Under the pieces are notes generated by a model, which was not told the DNA's origin, made no database searches, and worked only from the letters and a program-made list of their open reading frames with translations. 64,000 nucleotides of DNA from Oxytricha trifallax (Eukaryota; Ciliophora; Spirotrichea; Sporadotrichida; Oxytrichidae): NCBI GenBank assembly GCA_000711775.1, contig ARYC01000710.1, forward strand, positions 23,045 to 87,044, in the 5' to 3' direction. This document shows, in pieces, positions 12,103-22,825 of this stretch; the first letter of the stretch is position 1; each line of letters begins with the position of its first letter. The translations under genes were made by a program, and so were the position numbers.

Positions 12103-15100
12103 ATGATCTATGCTTACGCCAAGTTCCTCATCAATAAGCAACTATTTCTAGCTAGTATACCTACACATATCAGGAAAACAGAGCAAGCAGCTATTAAGTA
12201 AGAAAATTAGATTCATAATTTTGTAAAATAAATAAAAAACACAAGAATATTGTTATGAAATTTTATGATTTCAATTCATTTTAAAAATTAGTTTAGAAAT
12301 TTTATTACAAGTTATGAGACATTGATGTTAGACTTGCATGAAATATTTACTAGATACTAAACGTACCAATCAAAATTAAATTGAATACAAATATATTACA
12401 AATAAATATAAGATACAATTATGATTATTAAATAAACAGGTGCTAGGCTATCATACCAAGATTTGAAAGAATTAATAGCTTGTAAGTTTAAAACACAAAA
12501 CAATTGATTATTTGTTTTAACTAGATATAAAACTATTCATATAAGTTACTTTTCTATCTATTTGTAGTTATTTTTAATTTTACTTTTTTAATTAAAAAAC
12601 TCAATAATGTAATTTTCTTATAGAATTAAACATCTTCAAGAAGCTTAAGAAATATTTGAAGGCATTTAGTTAATGGGAGAATAATTAACAGTCGTAAATT
12701 CAATAACTTCTCTAGCAATTACTAGATAAATTCATTAAATTAATCCAATATTTATCTATATTGATTAGATATCATGCTGAGTATAAGATTTCAACTAATA
12801 AGAATCAAAATTGATGATTAAGCTACAATCTATAAGTAACAGGTTGGCTCTATAGAATTTAAAGAAAGTAACAATTTGAATCTAGATGTCAAAGAAATGT
12901 CTATAATTTCATTTTATATTTTTAAGTCCATTATAATATAAGACATTCAGAAATTCTTAGATATACTCAGAGCACACAGCCCATTAAAGAAATTCTATAG
13001 TTGCAAGAAAAAAAACTAACCTTCCCTTGTTTTGGGGTCAATTTAATAAATGCGATATTACTGTTAAGTGTAGTTGAATGGGGAAGAATTTGATGTATTT
13101 ATGCCAGACGGAGTAACAGTAAATTGTATGTTTTTTAGACATGAAAAACGCTTAAAAGTCATGGTAGATGAGACCTCATAAAATCCTATAATAAACTTCT
13201 GCAATTAGATGGATCAATTACTTTTATAGAATTAGAGCAGTAATCCTTATAAGGATATAGAAAACGAAGTAAATATGTAGAGCAAAACTACATTCTAGAA
13301 ATCTAATAATACATCCACACCAAGTTTGAAAGTTAATAAAACAGTGTTTTTGTTTCATGCAAACGGCAGTTTTTATGAATATCATTCTCTGTAGCATGAT
13401 GTCTTGTCTTTTTATAGAAAGAGAGGGATTAATGTCTTAATGTTTAATTACAGAGGATGTATAAAAAGTTAAGGAGAGCCAATTATTAAGAAAATCGAAT
13501 AAGATTCTGTTTAAATATATAAAGCTTTTAGAGAAAGGTATGGCTACACAGAACCCTTAGGCTTGCATGGTATATCGATTGGAAGCTACTTTAGTATTCA
13601 TTTAGCTAAACTTAATTGCTAACATAATTCAATAGTTCAATCAAATGAATAAAGTTTGCTTAACTTAAATAAGAAGAAATCGCATTCGTTATAGCAGACA
13701 GAAGTTTTGGAGACTTAAATCTTCTAATTCAAAAGAAATTTGGTAGAATTGGAAAAAGCTGTTTCTCTTGTATTTCCGATTAGCAACTAAATATGTATCA
13801 TTGGTATAGAAGATTAAAATGCAAAAATAAACTCATGATTTATGACCCAAAAGATCAATTAGTCAAACCTGATGCTTAGCTATTTCATAAACTTAATAAT
13901 TTCCATATTTTAATAAAAAACTCATAAAAGTGTTTACTTTAATGCAATCTTATTGCAGGTCTTAAAATTACCCAGAAGTTTTTAAGAAGTCCTTCGCTTA
14001 AAGAATGCTTTTCAAAGATAAAGCAGTTGATACAGTAATGCAAGAAATAATCTTAATTGATTATTTGAGTGTAGCAAGGAGTCTAATTTTCTTAGCCAAT
14101 TTCATAAAACTTATGAGCAAAATAAATTTGGATGAGGACGTGAAGCATTATTCTGAGAAAAAGAATAGCTCAAACTAGATGGGCTTATTAGATCAGAGCT
14201 AAGGACAAGATTAATAGTCTAATGTTTAATATTAGCAGTAAGGATCTCCCTTTGAAAAAGATACGTTAAAAGAGCAATCTTTTCATAATTTAGTAGAGAC
14301 TCCTAAAAACTAAATGTAGGAAAAACTTCAGGATTAATTAGAAAAAGATAATCAACCCTTCGTTTAGAGAAAATGCATTAGTAAGAAAGTAAAAAAGTAT
14401 CTTATTAATGAACATCATATTCAATTAAGGAAGCTGCTAAATTTGCAATCAGAAGAGTCATTAACTACCATTTTATTACTTACCATGAAAAGCATAGCAA
14501 AATCTTTAAGCTACTTTTTACATAAAACCAGAACTTGTGGTGTTACTTTAGATTAGTTAATAGAAAACGGTGTTACAACAAGAAAATTAGCCAAAGTTCT
14601 TCCAGATTTTATTTAACAAATTTAGTTTTGGGGTATCCAGAATAATTCTCAATCTATTTAAAATCCTATAAATGGATTTTATGAAATGAATCACACTCTA
14701 AATCGAATCAACTATATGCTTCGGCCTTGGTCTAACTTTGAAGTTTTGGATCACGAAAACCTAAAGAATACAAAAAACTTATCTAGATCTTTAACGAAGA
14801 GTATGATAAATTTGGATTAAAAGGAATGTCCTGAAATCTTAGGCAAGCATATTAGCAACATAAACAATCATTTTATCAGAGTACTTATAGAAAAACTGAT
14901 AAACACAGAAAGAACAAGTCCTATTGATGGGAATTCAATATTAGATCAGAGATATGACTATACTGGGGATGTACTTCGAATTAAATGCGGTCATGCGGGA
15001 GAATATAGAGGAACTGATAAAAGAGCTCTTTCTTAATATTTAGAGAGGATTAATTTTATAAAAAGAGCTCAAATAAATAAACAAAATAAGGAGAAATCAC

Positions 15101-15186
15101 CTTATTTTGTATAAAAAGTCTAGATGGGTTAGAATGTAATTTTCCAATAAAATCGAAGGCCATCCAGCTCGATTTAAACTAACTGA
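12103..15186 (+). CDS. Alpha/beta-hydrolase family protein
   Basis: ATG at 12103 (MIYAYAKFLINKQLFLASIP), stop TGA at 15184. The hydrolase core is at about 13350-13920: VFLFHANGSFYEYHSLQ (oxyanion strand), INVLMFNYRGCIKSQGEP, then the nucleophile elbow GISIGS near 13570 with Ser as nucleophile, then FVIADRSFGD and IYDPKDQLV supplying a candidate acid. A long hydrophilic C-terminal extension (about 14000-15186) has no recognisable domain. The frame between the elbow and 'VIADRSF' (about 13615-13685) changes, so a small IES or intron is there. An IES at 12198-12431 is resolved. Such proteins are usually serine hydrolases (lipase or thioesterase); the substrate is unknown. The gene ends about 50 bp before the carboxypeptidase segment. 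Confidence 0.7.
12198..12431. other. IES in hydrolase gene, pointer TATTAA
   Basis: The direct repeat TATTAA at 12192-12197 and 12426-12431 bounds 234 bp of AT-rich DNA. Removing one copy plus the insert joins AAIK to QTGARLSYQDLKELIACK in frame. Confidence 0.7.
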
Positions 15187-15237
15187 AATTAATTAATTAT
15201 TGATATCACAATCTTACAAGTAATTTTTAACTTATTG

Positions 15238-16889
15238 ATAGGTTGTTCTCTTTAGAGTTAAAAATACTAGAGCAGGGAAAACATATAGGTTTAATATCAT
15301 AAATTTAATGAAACCTGATTCTTTATACAATCATGGGATGCGTCCAGTTCTATACTCTGAGACTGAAGCAAGAAAAAATGGCCGAGGCTGGTACAGAGGT
15401 GGTGGAGATATTTGCTATTATCAGAATTCAATGAAGAGAAAAAATGCTGGGTACTACTACACCTTAACTTTTAGCACTTAATTTGAGCATGATAACGATA
15501 CAGTTTTCTTGGCTCATTGCTATCCCTATACTTATACTGACTTAACTAGATATTTAAATCATCTTGAATCTGACAATAAAAGAAAGAATAGAATGAGAAG
15601 AAGAACTTTATGTTAAACTATAGCTGGCAATAATTGTGAAATGATCATAGTTGGCGCATTAGTTAGAAATTGACAATGCACTATTTTTATTAAATTATAG
15701 AGGTTATTACCAGGCCAGGACAACCCAATATTCTTGAAGTAAGGACGATATTTTTCGCCAAAGTTAATAAAATTTAATTTTTAGTACCAAATTCACTAAA
15801 TATAAATTTACTAATAATTATTTTAGATTACTATACTGAAATGGAAAATAATATGGTTTAAAACCATATTCTTGTGCTTTTAAACAGTTTAATATATATA
15901 TATATATATATAATATATATCAGTAAGGATTAAGATCTTTATCTATTTAATATTAGTTGAATTATATTATCATAGTTACCACTTTCTAGAGTGATCCTGA
16001 GGCAATTAAAAACAGAAAGGGAGTTGTTATTTCTTCAAGAGTTCATCCTGGTGAAAGCGGAGCATCTTGGATGATGAAGGGCGTCATTGATTACTTAACA
16101 GGGCCGTCTTTGAATGCAAAAATACTAAGAGATAATTTCGTGTTTAAAATAGTGCCTATGTTAAACCCAGATGGCGTCATCAATGGAAGCTCAAGATGCA
16201 ACTTAGCAGGAGTGGACCTTAACAGATTCTGGATTGATCCTTCAAGAAAAATACATCCAACTATTTATCACACTAAAATGATGCTTAAAAAACTATAAGA
16301 AGACAGAGATATCTTTCTATTTTGTGATTTTCACGGTCATTCAAGGAAAAAGAATGTTTTTATGTATGGCAACTCAGGAAGAGTCAATGATAGATTAAAA
16401 GAGAAGATATTCCCATGCCTTGTTGATAAGAATTGCGACATTTTTAATTTCTCTGATTGCAACTTTGCTGTTCAAAAAGCTAAAGAATCCACTGCTAGAG
16501 TAGTGATGTGGAAAGAACTAGGTATTACAAATAGTTTTACTTTGGAAGCATCTTTCTGCGGAGCAGATTAAGGAAAATTCGCAGATTATCACTTCAATAC
16601 AGACTTACTGTAGGAAGTTGGTCATAGATTCTGTGACACCATTTTAGACTTCTGCGATCCAGACTAAGTCAAAGTAAAATCTGTTCTTGAAGAACTTGAA
16701 ATCTTTAAATTTTTATTTATCATGCTTCCCCGAGCTTCAGAAAGCGAATCCGATGAGGAAAGCGATGCAGATTCAGAACAATCAAATGATGAAGACAAAA
16801 AAAAGAAAAAAGGAGCAGCAGGAACTACCACCCAAACTGGAAAAGTTGCCAGTCAAGGTACTAAGAAAGTAGTAAAGAAAAAGGAGTGA
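15238..16889 (+). CDS. Cytosolic carboxypeptidase (CCP/AGBL, M14 family), C-terminal part
   Basis: This is the second part of a gene whose 5' part is inverted at 17734-18542. It begins at the pointer ATAG (15238-15241), reading VVLFRVKNTRAGKTYRF, then YTLTFSTQFEHDNDTVFLAH and CYPYTYTDL, the CCP-specific N-domain. The M14 zinc site is complete: HPGE (His and Glu ligands) near 16046, NPDGV, DLNRFW, FHGHS (His ligand) near 16331, and the catalytic Glu in TLEASF near 16541. The tail is acidic then lysine-rich and ends KKVVKKKE before TGA at 16887. CCPs trim glutamate side chains or C-terminal residues from tubulin in cilia. One IES (15653-15977) is resolved. Confidence 0.85.
15653..15977. other. 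IES in carboxypeptidase, pointer ATCATAGTT
   Basis: The 9-bp direct repeat ATCATAGTT lies at 15644-15652 and 15969-15977. Joining at one copy gives EMIIVTTFQSDPEAIKNRKG, leading into VVISSRVHPGE exactly as in the family. The 325-bp insert is AT-rich and contains a TA-dinucleotide run at about 15893-15919. Confidence 0.85.
15893..15919. repeat. TA-dinucleotide run
   Basis: Simple sequence of alternating T and A inside the carboxypeptidase IES. No other role is visible. Confidence 0.7.
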
Positions 16890-16939
16890 ATAAATTGAAT
16901 TTTTAAAATTTAAAATGCTTTAAATTAAATTTTATCATA

Positions 16940-17410
16940 TCAAAAGCTTATAATCTGTAAAATGGCAATAAATGAAACTGTAAATATCACAATATACTTA
17001 ACAAATAGCATTTAAGCATCTGCACACATAACTTTATATACAATTCCTTCAACCAAATCTTCCTCTATTTTTCCACCTTCTTCTAAAATCTCCTCTACTT
17101 TGGTACAAACATAAGCATAGGTAGGTCTTGATTGAGCGAGAGATCTATATGAAGCACAGCAATACTCCTCTCCCAAGGCTTTTTTACAATGTTCATCTGA
17201 CCCCTTATGGCAAGCGTAGTTTATTCCAGATTTTTAACCCCAATATTTATAATAATCACATTTAAATATGAAGATAAATGTCTATTAATTTATAGAGGCA
17301 GGTCTTGCAGCATATGATGCCCCTTCTGAGGCAGCTATTTGGCTTAATAAAAAGGTTTAAGTAATTAGTAGTGCTAAAAATGCGTTGTTTATTAGCTAAT
17401 ATTTTTTCAT
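16940..17410 (-). CDS. Small cysteine-rich secreted or membrane protein
   Basis: ATG at 17410 starts MKKYQLINNAFLALLITQTF followed by LLSQIAASEGASYAA, a convincing signal peptide. The mature part has clustered cysteines (YACHKGSDEHCKKALGEEYC, then a further Cys, TYAYVC, VMC), and the C-terminus is hydrophobic (MLFVKYIVIFTVSFIAILQI) before TGA at 16940. That tail suggests a membrane anchor or GPI signal. A 64-bp AT-rich insert near 17230-17300 is bridged if TCT is the pointer, giving PASGINYACHKG. The gene lies between the two halves of the carboxypeptidase gene and is read opposite to its 3' half. No family recognised. Confidence 0.6.
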
Positions 17411-17733
17411 TGTAAATTGTAATTAATTTCTTTTAGTTTCATAAATTTATATTCTTATATTATAATGTAGCTCATAATTATTAATTAACTCTAAAGTAGT
17501 ACCATTATGTATAGTCACCTTAAATTATTATATTATCTTATAAACTTATAAAGGTTGGGATTAATATCACCCATATTTTTTATTTAGTAAAACTAATATA
17601 AAAAAGATCGTTTAATTGAGCCTTTTTAAGCTGTGCTTTCATCTATTTAAAAAAATTATTATCTAATTTAGAAAATCATCAATGCAGTATTTAATGAAAC
17701 TTTTTTTCATCTGATCTTTAAAAGCAAACTAAC
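17411..17733. other. AT-rich spacer between nested gene and carboxypeptidase 5' part
   Basis: No coding sign on either strand; it would be eliminated if the flanking gene parts are joined as proposed. Confidence 0.5.
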
Positions 17734-18542
17734 TATGTATAGCCTCTTGTGTTATAATCTGGCTTAAGAATAAGATCGTATTCGAATTCATATACCTATA
17801 TTGCTCTCCTAAGATTCCCACTCTCAAATCTGCTCTCAAAGACCAATGTATAATCATCACTTGAAGAAGGAGTATAAAATTAAGAAAATTCTCCATCTGC
17901 ATTTAGCTAATCAGACAGGGGGTTATTTCCTTGGTAGGGAGATGGGTCTATGCAATCATACACAACTCTGTTCATAAGATTTTCTTAGTGAGCCACTCGT
18001 TCAGCCTCACGACGAAGTGACTCTTCCAAGATGAATTCTTATGGCGGGTAAAGAGGCTCAAAATCCACTGCATCTTTGATATGATATGGAGGATTTCTTG
18101 TTAGCTAAGTTGTTGTTCCACTATAATAAGTATTATAATCATAATAAGGATCGAGCTTACGTTTTTATAGGGATATGAGAGTCGTTTTAATTTAATGATT
18201 GGGAATTTGGTGTTTTCTATGAATTAGTTGGATCATTATTTGCCTATTATCCCATTGATATTTCTACTGATATTCCATTTTTTGGCATTTAAGTTACTTG
18301 TGATGGGTCAATCATTCCGTCCTTGCCCTTCTCCTCAAATGCATCGGCGTATATAAATGAGATGATTATTTTCATATATAAATTTCTCAACTATAAATCG
18401 TAGTCTACATATTCATAAATCAATCATAAGTCTTACCATTTTTATTTTCTTCCACTAAGTCATCATCAACTGCATTTCTAAGTTTTTCATCTATCAGAGC
18501 AGACTCCTCAATTTCATAAATGTTATTTTGAGTGCTTTCCAT
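17734..18542 (-). CDS. Cytosolic carboxypeptidase, N-terminal part (inverted)
   Basis: ATG at 18542 (MESTQNNIYEIEESALIDEK). Downstream it reads REAERVAHQENLMNRVVYDC, then TLVFESRFESGNLRRAIQVY and EYDLILKPDYNTRGYTQ. 'FESRFESGNLRRAIQV..YEYDLIL.PD.NT.GHTQWFYFRV.N' is diagnostic of CCP N-domains. It stops exactly where the plus-strand part at 15238 continues (VVLFRVKNTRAG): the 4-bp pointer ATAG is present on both (complement of 17734-17737, and 15238-15241) and joins in frame. Two internal interruptions, about 18360-18440 and about 18160, need small IES or intron removal and were not resolved. Confidence 0.8.
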
Positions 18543-18597
18543 TTTCGACTTAAATTATTAGTTAAATTAAATAATTAATTAAATTTCAAATTTAAAT

Positions 18598-20705
18598 ATG
18601 AATTTCTCAGATTTTATCTCCCAAACTAGCGGTATAGTAAAGTACTCTCCTAATGGTGACTTAGTAGCCATAGCTAAAACATTTGAAGTAAAGGTAAGAA
18701 ATTTTTATATTCCAATGCATGAATTAATGAATTTATGGATAGATTTACGAAACAAACTCTTTGAGGCCTATGCATGCGTATTCTTTCATTGATGTAGTCA
18801 CACAACTCGAATGGTCGCATGATTCAAACATGATTATGATCAGCATTGGAAAACGTTCTCTAGTATTTGTGAAGAGTTTACATGATCCAGAATGGCAGTG
18901 TAAAATTGATGAAGGTATGGCTGGTCTTGCCTATGCATAATGGGGTGCTTCGCTTAATCACATTATGACAGTGAGCGAGTTTAAAATTAGAATGACTGTT
19001 TGGTGCTTGCAAGATAAGAGTGTACAGTATATTAAAAATCCAAAGTTCGATGATGGAAGAGGGATTACATTCTCACCTAACAAGAAAATCATGGCTTTAG
19101 CAGAGAAAAGCTCAAGCGAAGGAGGCAGGGATTAGATAGGCATTTATGATGTTACTAATAATCATTACGAATGTCTCCATCATTTCACTCCAGATACTTT
19201 TGACCTAGAAAATGTTTAATTTTCGGCTGATGGCTAACATTTAATAATATGGGACTCAAACTTAAAATGCAAGTTAATCATTTATCAACTTCAATTTGGC
19301 TAAAATGGTATTGTTGGAGTTTAATAAACAGCCAAGTTTTCCCCTTATGAAAATACTTCTCTAGGAATAAGAAACCTTGTAATTTCACATAATTAATAGT
19401 ACATAATTGGTGGTTACTTTGATTAAAAAGTAAGAATCTACAATTCACTTTCATGGAAAGAAATTTTCACCTTTGATCATAGACTTACCGATTTAACTGA
19501 AGATAATACTTCTTAAGATTTGAATATTTACTCAGAAACTGAATCTAGAGACGGGGCTGTGTATGAAGTACTTGCAAAGCCCTATAAAATACCTATGCTC
19601 CAGGCTCATTAATTAAGCAGTAAGAGTGATGGACTTCCAAGAGTCGGTATTTCTTAAATCGCAATTAGCAGAGACAATAGGTATTTAGCTTGTAAAAATG
19701 AAGTATGTCCAAATCTAGTGTGGATCTGGGATTTAACTAAAGCTCAACTTAACACTCATTAAAAATTTGTTTATTTTTCGATATGTTATTTTGGAGTTCT
19801 TTTTAACTGTCATGATATAAAAGCAAGAAGTAGAACATATAGAATTTTGGGCTATGGGGAAGCATCCTCCCCCCCCATAATGTATACTTTTCATTTTGTA
19901 GTCTGATAGAGTTTTTGATGCTGAGTAATAGTAGCTAATGAACATGGGGTGTGCGAGCAATAGTTTTGGAGCTATGACATCATCAAAGTCACTTTTTATA
20001 TATAAAAATCATTATAAATTTGACAAAAATTTTCAAATTTATCACAAAATTTAATTTCTCTAAAATAAATGATTTTAACTGTTTTTAACTATTTAAACAA
20101 ATTATAAATAATTTATTTTAATTTTATTAAGCGATTTAAAAACAATTTTAACTTTCATTTAATATTTATGTAAAGATAATAAAAGTTCACATTATAAAAT
20201 TAAAATAAATTATTTATAATTTGTTTAAATAGTTAAAAACTGTTAAAATCATTTATTTTAGAGAAATTAAATTTTGTGATAAATTTGAAAATTTTTGTAA
20301 AATTTATAATGATCTTTACATATAAAAAGTGACTTTGATGATGTCATAGCTCCAAAACTATTTCTTGCACACCCCATGTTCATTAGCTACTATTACTCAG
20401 CGTCAAAAACTCTATCAGACTACAAAATGAAAAGTATACATTATGGGGGGGGAGGATGCTTCCCCATAGCCGAATTTTGTCCTAAAACCCCAACTTTGAA
20501 CGTCTCAACTGGTAATGGTAAACTTTATTTATGGACAGTGAGAGTTGCCTCAGTTTGTCAAGTCCCAGTTAATAAAGACAATTTTAGTGTGCATCAAACT
20601 TCATGGAACCCAAATGGCAAAAGTTTTGCTGCTTTAGATAAAAATGGGCTGGTCTTTGTTTACCCTTAAATTTCATTTTATGAAGATGAAGAAGCAAATT
20701 ATTGA
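18598..20705 (+). CDS. WRAP73: WRAP73/WDR8-like WD-repeat protein
   Basis: ATG at 18598 gives MNFSDFISQTSGIVKYSPNG. The protein aligns along its length with WRAP73 as I know it: WQCKIDEGMAGLAYAQW, the MTVWCLQDKSVQYIKNPKFD region, then NLVWIWDLTKAQLNTH and LYLWTVRVASVCQVPV near the C-terminus, TGA at 20703. WRAP73 is a WD40 protein of centrosomes and basal bodies involved in spindle and cilium assembly. Two introns are clear: 18694-18742 (49 bp) and 19769-19823 (55 bp), both GT..AG. The last exon is split by the 622-bp foldback element at 19850-20471, whose removal restores VEHIEFCPKTPTLNVSTG. Confidence 0.85.
19850..20471. mobile_element. 622-bp foldback element inside a WRAP73 exon, 8-bp TSD equals pointer
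   Basis: Flanked by GAATTTTG at 19842-19849 and 20472-20479. The left end GGCTATGGGGAAGCATCC followed by a C run is the exact reverse complement of the right end. The two arms (about 270 bp each) are near-perfect inverted copies, leaving a short central spacer near 20110-20200. Removing the element plus one 8-bp copy restores the WRAP73 reading frame, so it must be excised precisely to make the protein. Openings on either strand here (the repeated FISYYYSASKTLSDYKMK reading) come from the arms and are not a gene. Confidence 0.9.
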
Positions 20706-20827
20706 CAAAAGAAAGAAATTTCAATATAAACATATAGCTAAGTAGATTAATAAAATGAGATTGATGATTAATGAATAATATCATAATAATTTAATTGATT
20801 ATAATAAATATATTAATAGTTTTAAAA

Positions 20828-21769
20828 ATGCTGTAAAAGTACATCTACTCTGGGATTCCATTCGCTAATTTTATCAAGGGATTTATAATTCCAAGACCAG
20901 GCAGCTATGTGAACCCCTTAAAGAGTCTTGCTCCTACATACATCTGGAGAAATAATTTTACTGATGGCTATAAAGTTGCCCCACAATACGAATAATTGCC
21001 AGTAGATCTCAGCAATTATTTGTTTATTAGAACTAGAGAAAGATAGTTGCTCTTAAACAGAGTGTACGCTCCTCACAAAGTTCTAACCTCTGGCAAGAAT
21101 TCATCACTCTCTCAAGACTACATAAACAAATCATTGAAGGCCTGTGATGAAGATATTAATAACCACATTCAATTGCTCATCAGATAGATAAATACCATTA
21201 ATTTAGAGACTCAAGACTATCCAGTTGCATTTGCTTCAAACTGCTTGTATGTACTTGAGAAGAATGGAGCTGGAAGCAGAGAGCTTTATGAAAATGTCCT
21301 ATTGCCATTATTAAAGAAGAAGATAAATTACCTACATGCTGAGGGTGTAGCTCAATCTATGTGGGCACTTTCAAACGCACAGCTATGGGATGAGTAGGCA
21401 TGGAGTGAACTCAAGAAGTTAGCAGCAATTAAAAACTTCGATTATTAATTCGTCAATAACTCAAGATGGAGTGTAAACAATTTCTTGAAGTAAACTGGTA
21501 GAGAGCATCTTTTCCAAAATGAACTCAATCCCATCACTAACCAATTATTCTTCCAAGATAAATTAAACCTCTTTGAAGCTTACAACGCTGCTTTAAGAGC
21601 CTCCCAATAAGCACCACAGCTTGGTCTTTCAGATACAATTCAATAATTTGACAAGAAATATCAAGGTCTTCTTTCATATAACAATCATTTCCTTGCTATC
21701 GATTCAACTCAATAAGAACTTTTGGAAACCAAGGGAGTTCCAGCACAGAGAGAAGCACAAAATAACTGA
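20828..21769 (+). CDS. Conserved-looking protein of unknown function
   Basis: One uninterrupted reading of 313 codons from ATG 20828 (MLQKYIYSGIPFANFIKGFI) to TGA 21767. It contains IPRPGSYVNPLKSLAPTYIW and later KKKINYLHAEGVAQSMWALS, an alpha-helical pattern resembling the pentatricopeptide/RAP-type helical proteins of mitochondria ('EGVAQSMWALSNAQ'). The N-terminus is basic and aromatic, compatible with a mitochondrial presequence. No catalytic motif is visible. A mitochondrial helical-repeat or ribosome-associated protein is an inference only. Confidence 0.6.
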
Positions 21770-21971
21770 AACACTAAAGCTAATTTGGGAAAATTCTCTC
21801 GCATTTAAGTACACTGTCTGTAGGGAAACAATTGTAAAGTAGAAAGTGATCTACTTGAATTGATTGATGATTAATGAGTTATACTCAAAATTAAGTATTT
21901 AACAATTCACTGTTTAATACTAAAATTAAACCATCAATTTCAGTCGTGAAGTAGACTTATCAGAAGTGAGT

Positions 21972-21997
21972 TGACGTGGCAATCAATGACGTGGCAA
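21972..21997 (+). promoter_or_regulatory. Tandem TGACGTGGCAA motif
   Basis: TGACGTGGCAA occurs at 21972-21982 and again at 21987-21997, starts 15 bp apart. The TGACGTGG core resembles bZIP (UPRE/ACGT) sites known in other eukaryotes; function here is inferred only. Confidence 0.3.
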
Positions 21998-22069
21998 GTT
22001 GTGAACTAGAAATACTCCAAAAAACCATCTCTCCCCCATTTCACTTCACTCTGTTATCGAGATGCATAC

Positions 22070-22104
22070 GAGATAAGAGCCTAGCTTTAAACTAGGAGTA
22101 TCTC
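22070..22104 (+). other. Two-stem hairpin
   Basis: GAGATA pairs with TATCTC and an inner CCTAG pairs with CTAGG around a CTTTAAA loop. It could be a structured RNA or UTR element. No tRNA or other known RNA family fits. Confidence 0.35.
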
Positions 22105-22249
22105 CCGCAAAGCTCACAGAGATAATCTACTTAAATTGTTTTTCCTTTTATTTAAACAATAAACTTTATATTTCATCGCTGTTAAGAAAATTTAAGTAAA
22201 TACTGAATTTGCTTAGCTTTATAATAAAATTAAAATATAATTTGAAAAA

Positions 22250-22708
22250 ATGACAGGTAAGCGTTTTCAATTCATCTTTAATAAATGGTTCTAGATCAAA
22301 CTTAAGATTCTAATGCTAACAAATCTAGCTTAATTCCTGATGAAAGATTGAGAAACTTAGATCCCGAAGGTGGCTATGAAGATCCAGATGAGGTATGATT
22401 TTAACTAAATTTTATGGTCATTAGTATTTACATCAATTCATTAATAGGGATTCAGAGCTGAGTTAACTGCAATGGTCTCTTAAGCAAAATTAAACGTAAA
22501 CGCTCTCCCCACTAAATCCTATCTTGAAACAACAATTACTCCAACTGTACTGAGAGCCTTATAAGAAGTCTGTGAGTGCAGACCAGATAATCCTCTAGAA
22601 TTTGTTGCATATTATATACTCAAACATAATCCCAATAGAAAAACCCCAACTGAAGGAGCGCCAGTGCACTTGTAAAGTGATCTCATTCCAAAATAACAAT
22701 AATTATGA
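22250..22708 (+). CDS. DPY30-domain protein
   Basis: ATG at 22250, then a 38-bp intron (22257-22294), then DQTQDSNANKSSLIPDERLR; a second 55-bp intron at 22393-22447; TGA at 22706. The C-terminal half holds a Dpy-30 motif: LPTKSYLETTITPTVLRALQ followed by RPDNPLEFVAYYILKHNP. This two-helix dimerisation motif occurs in DPY30 itself (the COMPASS histone H3K4 methyltransferase subunit) and in ciliary radial-spoke and adenylate-kinase-like proteins. The short length (about 120 residues) fits DPY30 proper; the acidic linker does not decide between chromatin and ciliary roles. Confidence 0.8.
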
Positions 22709-22825
22709 TTAACATTTTTGCTTTTACTTTAACTTGAATTAAGTAGTTCCTCAAATGATAAATTTTCAAGTGAATTATAATAATATAAGGTAATATAAGT
22801 AAGGGTTTAAACATATAAAACTAAA

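Larger units (their letters stand above)
21770..22249. other. Spacer holding a duplicated 11-bp motif and a hairpin
   Basis: No gene seen. It contains two direct copies of TGACGTGGCAA and a hairpin at 22070-22104, both listed separately. It lies between the stop of the unknown gene and the DPY30-domain gene. Confidence 0.5.

Noticed and set aside
19733-19960. Minus-strand reading MLAHPMFISYYYSASKTL... duplicated at 20376 on the plus strand
   Set aside because: Both copies are the two arms of the foldback element; reading comes from the inverted repeat, not from a gene.
22070-22104. tRNA or SECIS element
   Set aside because: No cloverleaf, no T-loop sequence and no SECIS quartet; only a simple hairpin.
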